Part shown: positions 1 to 6,412 of the stretch, piece after piece
Layout: every line of letters begins with the position of its first letter
Position numbering within the stretch: the first letter of the stretch is position 1
Origin: an uncultured Flavobacteriales bacterium
GTDB taxonomy: Bacteria > Bacteroidota > Bacteroidia > CAIKAF01
DNA length: 14,841 bases
Direction: 5' to 3'
Assembly (NCBI GenBank): GCA_937925455.1
Contig: CALEWF010000192.1
Coordinates: 1-14,841 of the forward strand
Notes under the pieces: model-generated
Told to the model about the DNA's origin: nothing
Databases searched by the model: none
Seen by the model: the letters and a program-made list of their open reading frames with translations, nothing else
Made by a program: the position numbers and the translations under genes

Positions 1-11
1 CTCCGTGTATC

Positions 12-55
12 TCTGTGTTCTTTGTGGTTAAATTTTTCACCACAGAGAACACAGA
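12..55. repeat. Palindromic CCACAGAGAACACAGA-type repeat at left edge
   Basis: Two 16-base arms, 12-27 and 40-55, are reverse complements except for one position that would be a G-U wobble in RNA. They are separated by a 12-base AT-rich loop (28-39). The right arm reads CCACAGAGAACACAGA. Similar sequence seems to continue leftward (CTCCGTGTAT at 1-10), so the element may be cut by the window edge. From memory, near-identical palindromes are scattered through intergenic DNA of many unrelated bacteria, so this is probably a dispersed repeat. No T-run follows on either strand that would make it a clear terminator. The hairpin is directly visible; the repeat identity is inference. Confidence 0.65.
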
Positions 56-245
56 TAAATAAACCAATTAAAAAACGTCTTCAACCCAGTTTAATGCAAT
101 TGAAGTAAAATAGCTGTTTGAACCCAGGTGGTTACTTCATAGAATCGGCTTTAATACAGAAATGAAAATGACATTGCATTACATCCGGCTTTCTATTGCA
201 TAATTTGGGATTATCTTTTTTCTATCGTCAAAGAATACTGTGTAT
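56..245. other. Non-coding stretch left of rnpB
   Basis: No convincing reading frame or tRNA lies here. It holds an 8-base inverted repeat (TGAAGTAA at 101-108 and TTACTTCA at 132-139, loop of 23) with no T-run, and one copy of the 19-bp intergenic repeat at 194-212. It forms the region downstream of rnpB, which is on the minus strand. Confidence 0.6.
194..212 (+). repeat. 19-bp intergenic repeat, copy 1
   Basis: The sequence TATTGCATAATTTGGGATT occurs here on the plus strand and again, exactly, on the minus strand at 4778-4796. Both copies are intergenic. An exact 19-base match between two places in about 15 kb is unlikely by chance even in AT-rich DNA. A T-run and a weak TTCT...AGAA inverted repeat (220-223 with 232-235) follow this copy. 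Its role is unknown: it could be a dispersed repeat core, a regulator site or a relic of a mobile element. Confidence 0.6.
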
Positions 246-617
246 AAAAAAGGCAAGCCCGTAAGCCGGGTTCTGTTTTATCTGGCCATTTATCTGGGAT
301 GGCGGTCACCCGTCACCTCAAGCAACCTACCCTCCCCGAAGGTTCCGAAGAACACGCTGCCGGGCAGGCAGACGTTCGGGGTTTATTTGGTCTTTCAGCA
401 CACAGGGTTTACCCGAAATACCTGTCGCCAAGTATTTCCGTGCGCTCTTACCGCACGTTTTCACCCTTACCCCGAAAAAACGGGGCGGTAATTTTCTGTG
501 GCACTTTCCGTCACTATCAACTTCGTTGATAATGCCTTCCCGTTAGGAAGTGTGTTGCCCTACGCTGCCCGGACTTTCCTCCCTGCCTTAGGGCAAGGCG
601 GCCAGTCGGCTTGCCTG
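246..617 (-). ncRNA. rnpB: RNase P RNA (bacterial type A)
   Basis: This is the catalytic RNA of ribonuclease P, which with the RnpA protein removes 5' leaders from pre-tRNAs. On the minus strand the RNA contains the near-universal P4 element GGAGGAAAGUCCGGGC (567-582) and its 3' counterpart ACAGAACCCGGCUUA (262-276). The ends pair as helix P1: AGGCAAGCC (608-616) with GGCUUGCCU (251-259). The expected GGUAAGAGCGCAC stretch of the specificity domain is also present near 443-455. The length of about 370 nt fits type A. The 3' end runs into six U residues (246-251), so P1 plus the U-run may serve as terminator. The segment is visibly more GC-rich than its surroundings, as expected for a structured RNA. 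A TACCTTTG promoter element lies just upstream. Exact ends are inferred to within a few bases; identity is very secure. Confidence 0.97.
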
Positions 618-620
618 ATT

Positions 621-628
621 CAAAGGTA
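621..628 (-). promoter_or_regulatory. rnpB promoter, -7 element (TAnnTTTG)
   Basis: On the minus strand this reads TACCTTTG, an exact match to the Bacteroidota -7 consensus TAnnTTTG. It ends four bases before the P1 strand of RNase P RNA (608-616), placing the transcription start at about 616-618. I see no good TTTG at the expected -33 distance, so this is a one-element match supported mainly by its position. Confidence 0.6.
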
Positions 629-685
629 AGGTTTTTGAACGGAATCCACAGTTTTTTTTTAAACTTACACTCAAATAAACGAAGC

Positions 686-1402
686 ATGAAATTAGATATC
701 TTAGCGTTTGGGGCTCATCCCGATGATGTTGAACTGGGTGCAGCGGGCACACTCATTGCCCATATACATCAAGGAAGAACTGTTGGCTTGGTAGATTTGA
801 CCTATGGTGAATTGGGTAGCCGTGGAAACAAAGAAATCAGGCTACAAGAAGCCACAAAAGCCAAGGAAATGATGGGGGCTGTTACCCGTATGAATCTGGG
901 GATGGCCGATGGATTCTTTCCAAATGATGAAAAACATCAAAAAGAAATAATTCGTATAGTACGTCATTTTCGTCCGGATATTGTAATCTGCAATGCACCT
1001 ACCGACCGGCATCCAGACCATGGTAGGGCAGCACAACTTGTAGTAAATTCATGCTTCTATTCCGGCCTCACAAAAATTGCTACCCAATGGGTAGGTGAAT
1101 ACCAACAGCCCTGGCGCCCTAAAGCTATTTATCATTATATTCAATATTATGATCTAAAACCCGATATTTTGGTAGATATCAGCCGATACATGGATTTAAA
1201 AATGCAATGCATTAAAGCACATGAATCGCAGTTTTACAATCCTAACTCCAACGAGCCTGAAACACTCATTTCCCAACCTGAATTTCTGGAAAATATTATC
1301 CATCGTGCTGCCTATTATGGGCAATATATTAGCGCTAAATATGCCGAAGGTTTTATTACCCAACGCACTCCTGGTATTCAAAACTTATTTCATTTACTAT
1401 AA
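686..1402 (+). CDS. bshB1: Bacillithiol biosynthesis deacetylase BshB1
   Basis: The product is a 238-residue zinc-dependent deacetylase of the PIG-L/LmbE family. By family knowledge it removes the acetyl group from N-acetylglucosaminyl-malate, the second step of bacillithiol synthesis, in the cytoplasm. The start matches BshB1 very closely (MKLDILAFGAHPDDVELG). AHPDDVE at residues 10-16 supplies H11, D13 and D14, and DRHPDH at 107-112 supplies the third metal-binding histidine, H112. The region YHYIQ and the stretch SQFYNPNS...ETLIS are typical of BshB1 rather than general LmbE proteins. I chose ATG 686; the frame is open back to a TTG at 611, but that would run into rnpB and add 25 residues absent from the family. 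The dehydrogenase gene follows after 2 bases. bshA and bshC are not in this window. There is no signal peptide. Confidence 0.95.
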   Translation: MKLDILAFGAHPDDVELGAAGTLIAHIHQGRTVGLVDLTYGELGSRGNKEIRLQEATKAKEMMGAVTRMNLGMADGFFPNDEKHQKEIIRIVRHFRPDIVICNAPTDRHPDHGRAAQLVVNSCFYSGLTKIATQWVGEYQQPWRPKAIYHYIQYYDLKPDILVDISRYMDLKMQCIKAHESQFYNPNSNEPETLISQPEFLENIIHRAAYYGQYISAKYAEGFITQRTPGIQNLFHLL

Positions 1403-1404
1403 TT

Positions 1405-2199
1405 ATGAACTACTATAAAAATAAAATTGTTTGGATAACCGGCGCTTCATCAGGTATTGGTGAATCCGTGGCAAAACAATTGGATAAAGCCGGTGCAACC
1501 TTGATTCTTTCTTCACGCAATGAAAAAGAATTAGAACGTGTACTTTCTACACTAAGCAATCCTCAATCTTCTGTTTTACCCTTGGATTTGGGTAGTGATA
1601 GTACATTTGAAACAGAAGCTAGTGAAGTGATAAAAAAATACGGACGTATTGATATGTTAATCAATAACGGCGGTATCAGCCAACGTTCGTTAGCTGCAGA
1701 AACTGCTTTATCTGTTGATAAACGCATCATGCAAGTAAATTTTTTAGGTACGGTAGCACTTACCAAAGCGGTACTCCCCTATTTTTTAAAGCAGGGCCAA
1801 GGGCACATAGTTACGGTAAGCAGCGTTACCGGATTGTATGGAACGCCTTATCGTTCGGCTTACGCCGCCTCCAAACATGCCCTGCATGGATTTTTTGATT
1901 CTTTACGAGCCGAATTGCATGATAAAAATATTGCCGTAACCTTAGTTTGTCCGGGATTTGTACGTACGCAGATTACTCTGAATGCCCTTACCGGCGACGG
2001 CTCTCCACTCAATATGATGGATAAGGGAACTTCTAGCGGATTGGATGTGAATGTATTTGCACAAAAAATGATAAAAGCGGTAAGCTGTAAAAAGAATCGA
2101 GTAGTTATAGCCGGTGGAAAGGAAAAATTTGGAGTGTATATGAAACGCTTCTTCCCTTCGTTATTTGATAAATTAATTGTTAAAGTTAGTGTACGTTAA
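1405..2199 (+). CDS. Short-chain dehydrogenase/reductase (SDR family oxidoreductase)
   Basis: This 264-residue protein is a classical SDR with a Rossmann fold that binds NAD(P)H. The cofactor motif TGASSGIG is at residues 12-19. NNGG at 87-90 replaces the usual NNAG. N112, S140, Y153 and K157 (YAASK at 153-157) form the catalytic tetrad. Basic residues after strand 2 (SSRN at 36-39) suggest NADP(H), which is inference. The extended C-terminus (about 190-264) with a basic, hydrophobic tail resembles DHRS7/DltE-like SDRs that act on membrane-associated or lipid substrates, but the substrate cannot be read from sequence. Two bases separate it from bshB1, so the two are probably co-transcribed; I do not know of a required SDR step in bacillithiol synthesis. 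Its stop codon overlaps the stop of the convergent PIG-L gene. Confidence 0.92.
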   Translation: MNYYKNKIVWITGASSGIGESVAKQLDKAGATLILSSRNEKELERVLSTLSNPQSSVLPLDLGSDSTFETEASEVIKKYGRIDMLINNGGISQRSLAAETALSVDKRIMQVNFLGTVALTKAVLPYFLKQGQGHIVTVSSVTGLYGTPYRSAYAASKHALHGFFDSLRAELHDKNIAVTLVCPGFVRTQITLNALTGDGSPLNMMDKGTSSGLDVNVFAQKMIKAVSCKKNRVVIAGGKEKFGVYMKRFFPSLFDKLIVKVSVR

Positions 2200-4709
2200 T
2201 TGGAGATTGATTCAATAAGATTTACAAGTAATTTATATGCACCAGGCACACCTGCTGGTATTTGTCTGAAAAAAGATAATCCGGTGTAAATAAATAATCC
2301 TTTTCCATAAGGTGCAATAAGTAAAGCTCCATGAATGGGTTCTTCACCCGAATCATTTATAGCAATTAAACTTTGTACTTTAGAACTATCCCACAAAGAA
2401 GCAAAATACAAACCGCGTTCCTGCACCCAGCCATTCCAATCGGAAGAATCAATTACATTAGGTACAGTAAACAATGGATGGCCAGGTGCAGTGATGTTAA
2501 CCGGGGCTTGCTCATCGGTTACCCGGTCGCGACCAATAGTTATGCGGTGCGGGCCAATTTGGCGAGTTTTTAATCCGGCGGTGGTTACATATTGCATTAC
2601 CACTACCCCGCCCTGATTTACGTAATCGCATAATTCTTTATTGATATATGTACTATTTTCGTGGATGTTGAATGCACGAATACCAACAACAATGGCTTTG
2701 TATTTTTGAAGTTGGTTAGCCTGGATTTGCTCGGGCTGGATATATTCTACCTTATATCCCAACTGAGCTAAGCCTCTATCAACATCATCGCCAGCCCCAT
2801 CTAAATAACCAATGAATGCCGGTGAAAATTGCAGCGGGTGCTTAACTACTTTTACTTCTGAGTTTGGAAAATACACTATGTGCGGAATATGGTCATAACT
2901 TATTTCGCGGAATGCGTAACTAAAAGTTCCTTCGGCTGTGTGAACACGTATTTTAATTTTACCGGTGCTGGTGCTTGCTGGTGGTATGATTGTAAAAACA
3001 ACGGTTTGCTTATCTCTTTTGGCAAAAAAATCGAACGGTATTTTGTTAGGTGTGCATTGCCATCCTTCGGGCAATTCTAAGTAAACATATCCGGATGTTC
3101 GGGATTTAAACGCTTCGAGTTGTATGTGAAGGTCTTTGGTTTTATCGTTTGCAAAAAATAGCAAGGGTTCGGTAGGTGTAGCCGTAACCGGAGGGGCAAT
3201 ATACACCGGACGATATACTTCGCCTTTTACCGGGTCAATTTTTTTATACCAAAGTGGAAATTCCCAATTAAAAGACCGAGAAGCAGGTTTGTTGTCAAAA
3301 GAAGGTTGTAACACTACCATCATGTCTTCGTTCCATCGGCTTTCAATGGCATTTATGTATGCATATGGGTCTGATTTTAGTGAGGGTTGGTCAAACCACC
3401 AGGGATTGGATATTCGGGCATCGGAACGAATAACAAATCCTTGTGAACTGGCTTTGACTAATTGGTCAGCATGCACCGATTTGTTATACTGAAAATCACC
3501 ATTCAGCCAACGCACTGCGTTTTTCAGTCGCAAAGAGATATATGTTAATTTTTTAGCGGAACGATTTATCAGTTCGATATTAAAACGAATAGAATCGCCC
3601 ACAGCATAGATATAATCAGATGTAGTAACTTCTGCATACAACCCCATGCATTGACGGATGAGGTTTCGTAATGCATCTAATTTGTACCCGATGGATGATT
3701 GGTCTGGTAGTTTTTGCATGAGGGCATAGAGCTCAAATAAATCATCTAAAATGAGGGATGGATTGGTAACCTGATATTTTTGAAGTATAGAAGCTATTTT
3801 TTTCTGAATTACATCACCGCCTTTGTATCGAGACCATGAGGTATTGATACCGGAAAATATATCTTTATTTTCTATTTTATCACCGGCTAATAGTAGGAAA
3901 TATTCCATGGTTTCGCCCCGTGCACCGGAAGAGCCAAACCCTTGGCTTTTGTGCTGACTACGGCTTAATGCAGCAATTTCGGTATAGGATGCCCCTAACA
4001 AGGCATTGTAATCGCCTACGTTGAGTTGAGGAAAGGTATCTTTATTAAACTGTTTTTCATTTTCGAAAAAGAATGATGACGTGTTCCAAAGTACCCGCTT
4101 AGGTTTCCATATTTGTACCAAAGGGAACTGATCGTAGAAAGCATTGGTGTCAGTAAGAACGTCTATACTTTGTAGCACCAACATGGCCGAAGCGGTGTGA
4201 TGCCCATGGGTTTTGGATGGGTGCGGTGAAAAGCGAGTAATAATTAAATCGGGTTGAAACTTACGAATCACCCAAACCAAATCGCTTAATACCACATCTT
4301 TTTTCCAAATTTTAAACGTTTCTGTAGGCGATTTGGAATACCCAAAATCATGGGCACGGGAAAAAAATTGTTTACCACCATCCATACGACGGGCTTGCCA
4401 TAGTTCGTGCGTACGTATTAAACCTAATTCAGCATCCAGTTCATGGCCAATGAGGTTCTGCCCCCCATCACCCCGAGTAAGGGAAATATATGCAGTTTCT
4501 AACTTTTTGTGATTTGCCAGCCAGGTTATAAGCCGGGTATTTTCATCATCCGGATGAGCTGCCACATACAATACTTTACCCACTACTTGTAGTTTTTGCA
4601 ATTCATGCAGAATTTCTGCTCCACTCCATTGTTTTTGGGGTTGGGCAGTCAATACCTGCAATGAAACAAACAAACTTGAGAATAAAACACTTTTAAAAAA
4701 TGTGGTCAT
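2196..4709 (-). CDS. Secreted PIG-L family deacetylase with C-terminal ThuA/amidotransferase-like domain
   Basis: This 837-residue protein begins with a signal peptide (residues 1-22, cleavage probably after LTA), so it is exported. Residues 45 to about 300 form a PIG-L/LmbE deacetylase domain. AHPDDE at 51-56 gives H52 and D55 as zinc ligands and D54 as likely base; TRGDGGQN is at 78-85, and HGHH at 168-171 holds the third zinc histidine. A beta-rich middle region (about 370-600) follows. From about residue 625 there is a flavodoxin/ThuA-like domain: GYLDGAGDD near 634, a QGGVVVMQY strand, and a GKGLFIYTG end. This architecture recurs in Bacteroidota and is distinct from BshB1. Likely substrates are N-acetylated sugars or glycans in the periplasm, but that is inference. 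It is the last of three minus-strand genes. A weak hairpin separates it from the RDD gene, so it may have its own promoter. Confidence 0.9.
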   Translation of the reverse strand: MTTFFKSVLFSSLFVSLQVLTAQPQKQWSGAEILHELQKLQVVGKVLYVAAHPDDENTRLITWLANHKKLETAYISLTRGDGGQNLIGHELDAELGLIRTHELWQARRMDGGKQFFSRAHDFGYSKSPTETFKIWKKDVVLSDLVWVIRKFQPDLIITRFSPHPSKTHGHHTASAMLVLQSIDVLTDTNAFYDQFPLVQIWKPKRVLWNTSSFFFENEKQFNKDTFPQLNVGDYNALLGASYTEIAALSRSQHKSQGFGSSGARGETMEYFLLLAGDKIENKDIFSGINTSWSRYKGGDVIQKKIASILQKYQVTNPSLILDDLFELYALMQKLPDQSSIGYKLDALRNLIRQCMGLYAEVTTSDYIYAVGDSIRFNIELINRSAKKLTYISLRLKNAVRWLNGDFQYNKSVHADQLVKASSQGFVIRSDARISNPWWFDQPSLKSDPYAYINAIESRWNEDMMVVLQPSFDNKPASRSFNWEFPLWYKKIDPVKGEVYRPVYIAPPVTATPTEPLLFFANDKTKDLHIQLEAFKSRTSGYVYLELPEGWQCTPNKIPFDFFAKRDKQTVVFTIIPPASTSTGKIKIRVHTAEGTFSYAFREISYDHIPHIVYFPNSEVKVVKHPLQFSPAFIGYLDGAGDDVDRGLAQLGYKVEYIQPEQIQANQLQKYKAIVVGIRAFNIHENSTYINKELCDYVNQGGVVVMQYVTTAGLKTRQIGPHRITIGRDRVTDEQAPVNITAPGHPLFTVPNVIDSSDWNGWVQERGLYFASLWDSSKVQSLIAINDSGEEPIHGALLIAPYGKGLFIYTGLSFFRQIPAGVPGAYKLLVNLIESISN

Positions 4710-4746
4710 AACTGAAACTTACGAATCACAAAATAAACAAAAAGAC

Positions 4747-4762
4747 TTCTTCTGCCGAAGAA
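4747..4762 (-). terminator. Weak hairpin with T-rich tail after the RDD gene
   Basis: On the minus strand TTCTTC, loop GGCA and GAAGAA form a perfect 6-bp stem, followed within a few bases by TTTTTG and then TTTATTTT. It lies 60-75 bases downstream of the RDD stop and about 40 bases upstream of the PIG-L start, so it could terminate or attenuate read-through. The stem has only two G-C pairs, so terminator activity is uncertain. Confidence 0.4.
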
Positions 4763-4777
4763 CCCTTAAATTGAGTA

Positions 4778-4796
4778 AATCCCAAATTATGCAATA
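4778..4796 (-). repeat. 19-bp intergenic repeat, copy 2
   Basis: Exact inverted-orientation copy of the 194-212 sequence (TATTGCATAATTTGGGATT on the minus strand). It sits in the 112-base gap between the RDD stop and the PIG-L start, just before the weak hairpin at 4747-4762. Both copies are followed by a TTCT...AGAA inverted repeat at a slightly different distance (7 versus 15 bases), which hints that a longer decayed element surrounds the core. Confidence 0.6.
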
Positions 4797-4821
4797 AAAA
4801 AAGAATATACTTTTCAGTTTC

Positions 4822-5547
4822 CTAATTCTCTTTTGACATGTAGTAATTAAAGTCTTTTACAATAGTTTCCAGAAACTGTACGTGCGGTATGGACTTATCT
4901 TCAATACCCAACACTTCCTGCACTTTTACAAATGCTTCGGCCAACACTAGGTAATTTTTTGTTTTTTTATAAAACGACAATGTTTCTTTGATTACTTCTA
5001 CATCTCTATGTGAAAGATATTGTGCCTGTGGGTAAGTAGGTTTATATGAACTATCAACTTCTGTAACAACGGTATCTTGCAAGGAGATGCGACGGCGAAG
5101 CCGAACTACGGTAGTACCTGCAAACAAATCGCCCAAACGTTGCCCCTTACCGATAATTAAGAAGGCCAGCAAAGCCAACCCGCGAAACAAGGTAAATTCA
5201 ACAATACGCATTAACCATCGGATTAGAAAATTTCCAAGAGTAGGCTGTGAGCCATCCGTGCGAATTACCCGAATTTTCATCACCATTTTGCCAATACTCT
5301 GTCCGTTAGCCAGTATTTCAAACAACAAATGATACAATGACATGGGCAAAAGCAAAACAAATAGCCAAACAATATCAGCTTCCATACTATAAACCGAACC
5401 GAAACTATCTCTTAATTCTATCATGATGATTAGCCAAACCACCATGATTAAAGTATCAATCAGGTATGCCAAGGTACGGTCGCCCAAAGTGGCTAATTCT
5501 TGGTCAATGCGAACATTTTGGGTGGTTTGTATATGAATGTTTTCCAA
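4822..5547 (-). CDS. RDD family membrane protein, TTG start
   Basis: This 241-residue inner-membrane protein belongs to the RDD family, whose members are poorly characterised; some have been linked to ion or proton exchange. R24 and D31 lie in the first conserved block (LGDRTLAYLID), NGQSIGKMVMKIRV forms the second, and GQRLGDLFAGTTVVR the third. Three hydrophobic segments lie at about 26-46, 58-81 and 118-133. A hydrophilic tail from about 150 to 241 looks cytoplasmic. The start must be TTG (5545-5547): the frame has a TGA ten codons upstream and no ATG or GTG in between, and the next methionine (residue 44 or later) would lose the RDD block. The OMP gene is 100 bases upstream on the same strand. 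Specific function unknown. Confidence 0.88.
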   Translation of the reverse strand: MENIHIQTTQNVRIDQELATLGDRTLAYLIDTLIMVVWLIIMIELRDSFGSVYSMEADIVWLFVLLLPMSLYHLLFEILANGQSIGKMVMKIRVIRTDGSQPTLGNFLIRWLMRIVEFTLFRGLALLAFLIIGKGQRLGDLFAGTTVVRLRRRISLQDTVVTEVDSSYKPTYPQAQYLSHRDVEVIKETLSFYKKTKNYLVLAEAFVKVQEVLGIEDKSIPHVQFLETIVKDFNYYMSKEN

Positions 5548-5647
5548 GGCAACCGTGTTTATAAAATTACCAATTCAACGCAGATAGCATCATGAATAAT
5601 TATCTAATCGAAGTTATGACAGTTTTTTTGAAAAATTCCCTACAATA

Positions 5648-6313
5648 TCAAAATATCTTGAAGCCAAGACTAAATTCAAAGTGGCCATTTTTAAAACCTG
5701 CGCCGGGGTCTTGTACCAGGACATTGCTTCCCAGCATATTCACAAAACCAAACTTATATCGTGCATCCATTGTAAATCGCCAAATATCACTGCCCAAACC
5801 GATAAAAAATCCACCGTTCCAAATGGGAGTTTTTTCGACCGTAAAGTTTGAATTGGATGGAAAATCAGGGTCTAATACATAAATACTTCGAGACAGGCTA
5901 ACCGATGCAAACGGACCGGCATGCATCCGTACATTGATCAATTTAAAATCAAGTACTTTATAACCTAATGCAACAGGTAATTCTAATGTATTTGATTTAA
6001 TGTTGTATCGCCCTCCGTTTTCAAAAAAACCTTCGCCCCCAATCATAGAAAAATTCAATTCTGGTTGAATATGCAATCGTTTGCGCTTAGTTAAATTAAA
6101 TCGGGCAAATACCCCACCATTAAAACCCATATAATTTTCATTAATATACCGTTCGATGCGAGTTTCTAACCGATTTACATTAATACCGGCCTTAATACCG
6201 AAATTAACAGATTTCAGATTCGACGGTTTTTTCTCAGTTTGAGCATCAACATAAAAAGTAGCAATAAGAAAGGGAAATAATAACAACCATCGTATTATCA
6301 AAATAAGCTTCAT
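5648..6313 (-). CDS. Outer-membrane beta-barrel protein (porT-like family)
   Basis: A 221-residue predicted outer-membrane protein. Residues 1-24 form a signal peptide (hydrophobic core LLLFPFLIATFY, then VDA before Q25). The rest is a series of short amphipathic beta strands: GIKAGINVNRLE, FNGGVFARFNLT, LHIQPELNFSMIG, NTLELPVALGYKV, MHAGPFASVSLS, GGFFIGLGSDI, FTMDARYKFGF. It ends in a strand with terminal Phe (FSLGFKIF), a signature for the barrel-assembly machinery. The 'GIKAGxN' opening and 'LELPVALGYKV' are typical of the small Bacteroidota barrels annotated as PorT family or outer membrane beta-barrel domain 2. These usually have no assigned substrate, and this one is not PorT itself as far as I can tell. 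It is transcribed divergently from icmF, with an exact TATATTTG promoter element 18 bases upstream of its ATG. Confidence 0.85.
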   Translation of the reverse strand: MKLILIIRWLLLFPFLIATFYVDAQTEKKPSNLKSVNFGIKAGINVNRLETRIERYINENYMGFNGGVFARFNLTKRKRLHIQPELNFSMIGGEGFFENGGRYNIKSNTLELPVALGYKVLDFKLINVRMHAGPFASVSLSRSIYVLDPDFPSNSNFTVEKTPIWNGGFFIGLGSDIWRFTMDARYKFGFVNMLGSNVLVQDPGAGFKNGHFEFSLGFKIF

Positions 6314-6330
6314 GGGTACCGGTTTTATTG

Positions 6331-6338
6331 CAAATATA
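6331..6338 (-). promoter_or_regulatory. Promoter -7 element for the outer-membrane barrel gene
   Basis: On the minus strand this reads TATATTTG, exactly TAnnTTTG, the Bacteroidota -7 consensus. It would start transcription about 12 bases before the ATG at 6313. The -33 region is weak, and falls on top of the plus-strand -33 box (6355-6358) of the icmF promoter, so the two promoters may compete. Confidence 0.6.
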
Positions 6339-6354
6339 TGGTAAACAGAGTGGG

Positions 6355-6386
6355 TTTGTTATTCCGGCAGATAGAAACTATTTTTG
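6355..6386 (+). promoter_or_regulatory. icmF operon promoter (TTTG-N20-TAnnTTTG)
   Basis: TTTG at 6355-6358, a 20-base spacer and TATTTTTG at 6379-6386 match both boxes of the Bacteroidota consensus promoter exactly. Transcription would begin at about 6391-6394, leaving a leader of about 20 A-rich bases before ATG 6413. This placement argues against the in-frame ATG at 6338, which would lie upstream of the promoter. It is the best promoter in the window and probably drives all five plus-strand genes. Confidence 0.75.
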
Positions 6387-6412
6387 TAACCATTGAAAAA
6401 AAGTTAAAAATC

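Noticed and set aside
101..139. 8-base inverted repeat TGAAGTAA / TTACTTCA
   Set aside because: The loop is 23 bases, no T-run follows, and such short AT-rich arms are common by chance.
240..529. Plus-strand reading frames of 76 and 83 codons
   Set aside because: They lie wholly inside the RNase P RNA gene on the other strand; their openness reflects structured, GC-richer RNA sequence.
611..685. 25-residue N-terminal extension of bshB1 from TTG 611
   Set aside because: It overlaps rnpB, and the family begins at MKLDILAFGAHPDD, encoded from ATG 686.
3136..3492. 118-codon plus-strand frame antisense to the PIG-L gene
   Set aside because: Shadow frame inside a long coding region with clear domains on the other strand.
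6338..6412. 25-residue N-terminal extension of IcmF from ATG 6338
   Set aside because: It lies upstream of and across the consensus promoter at 6355-6386, so it would not be in the transcript.
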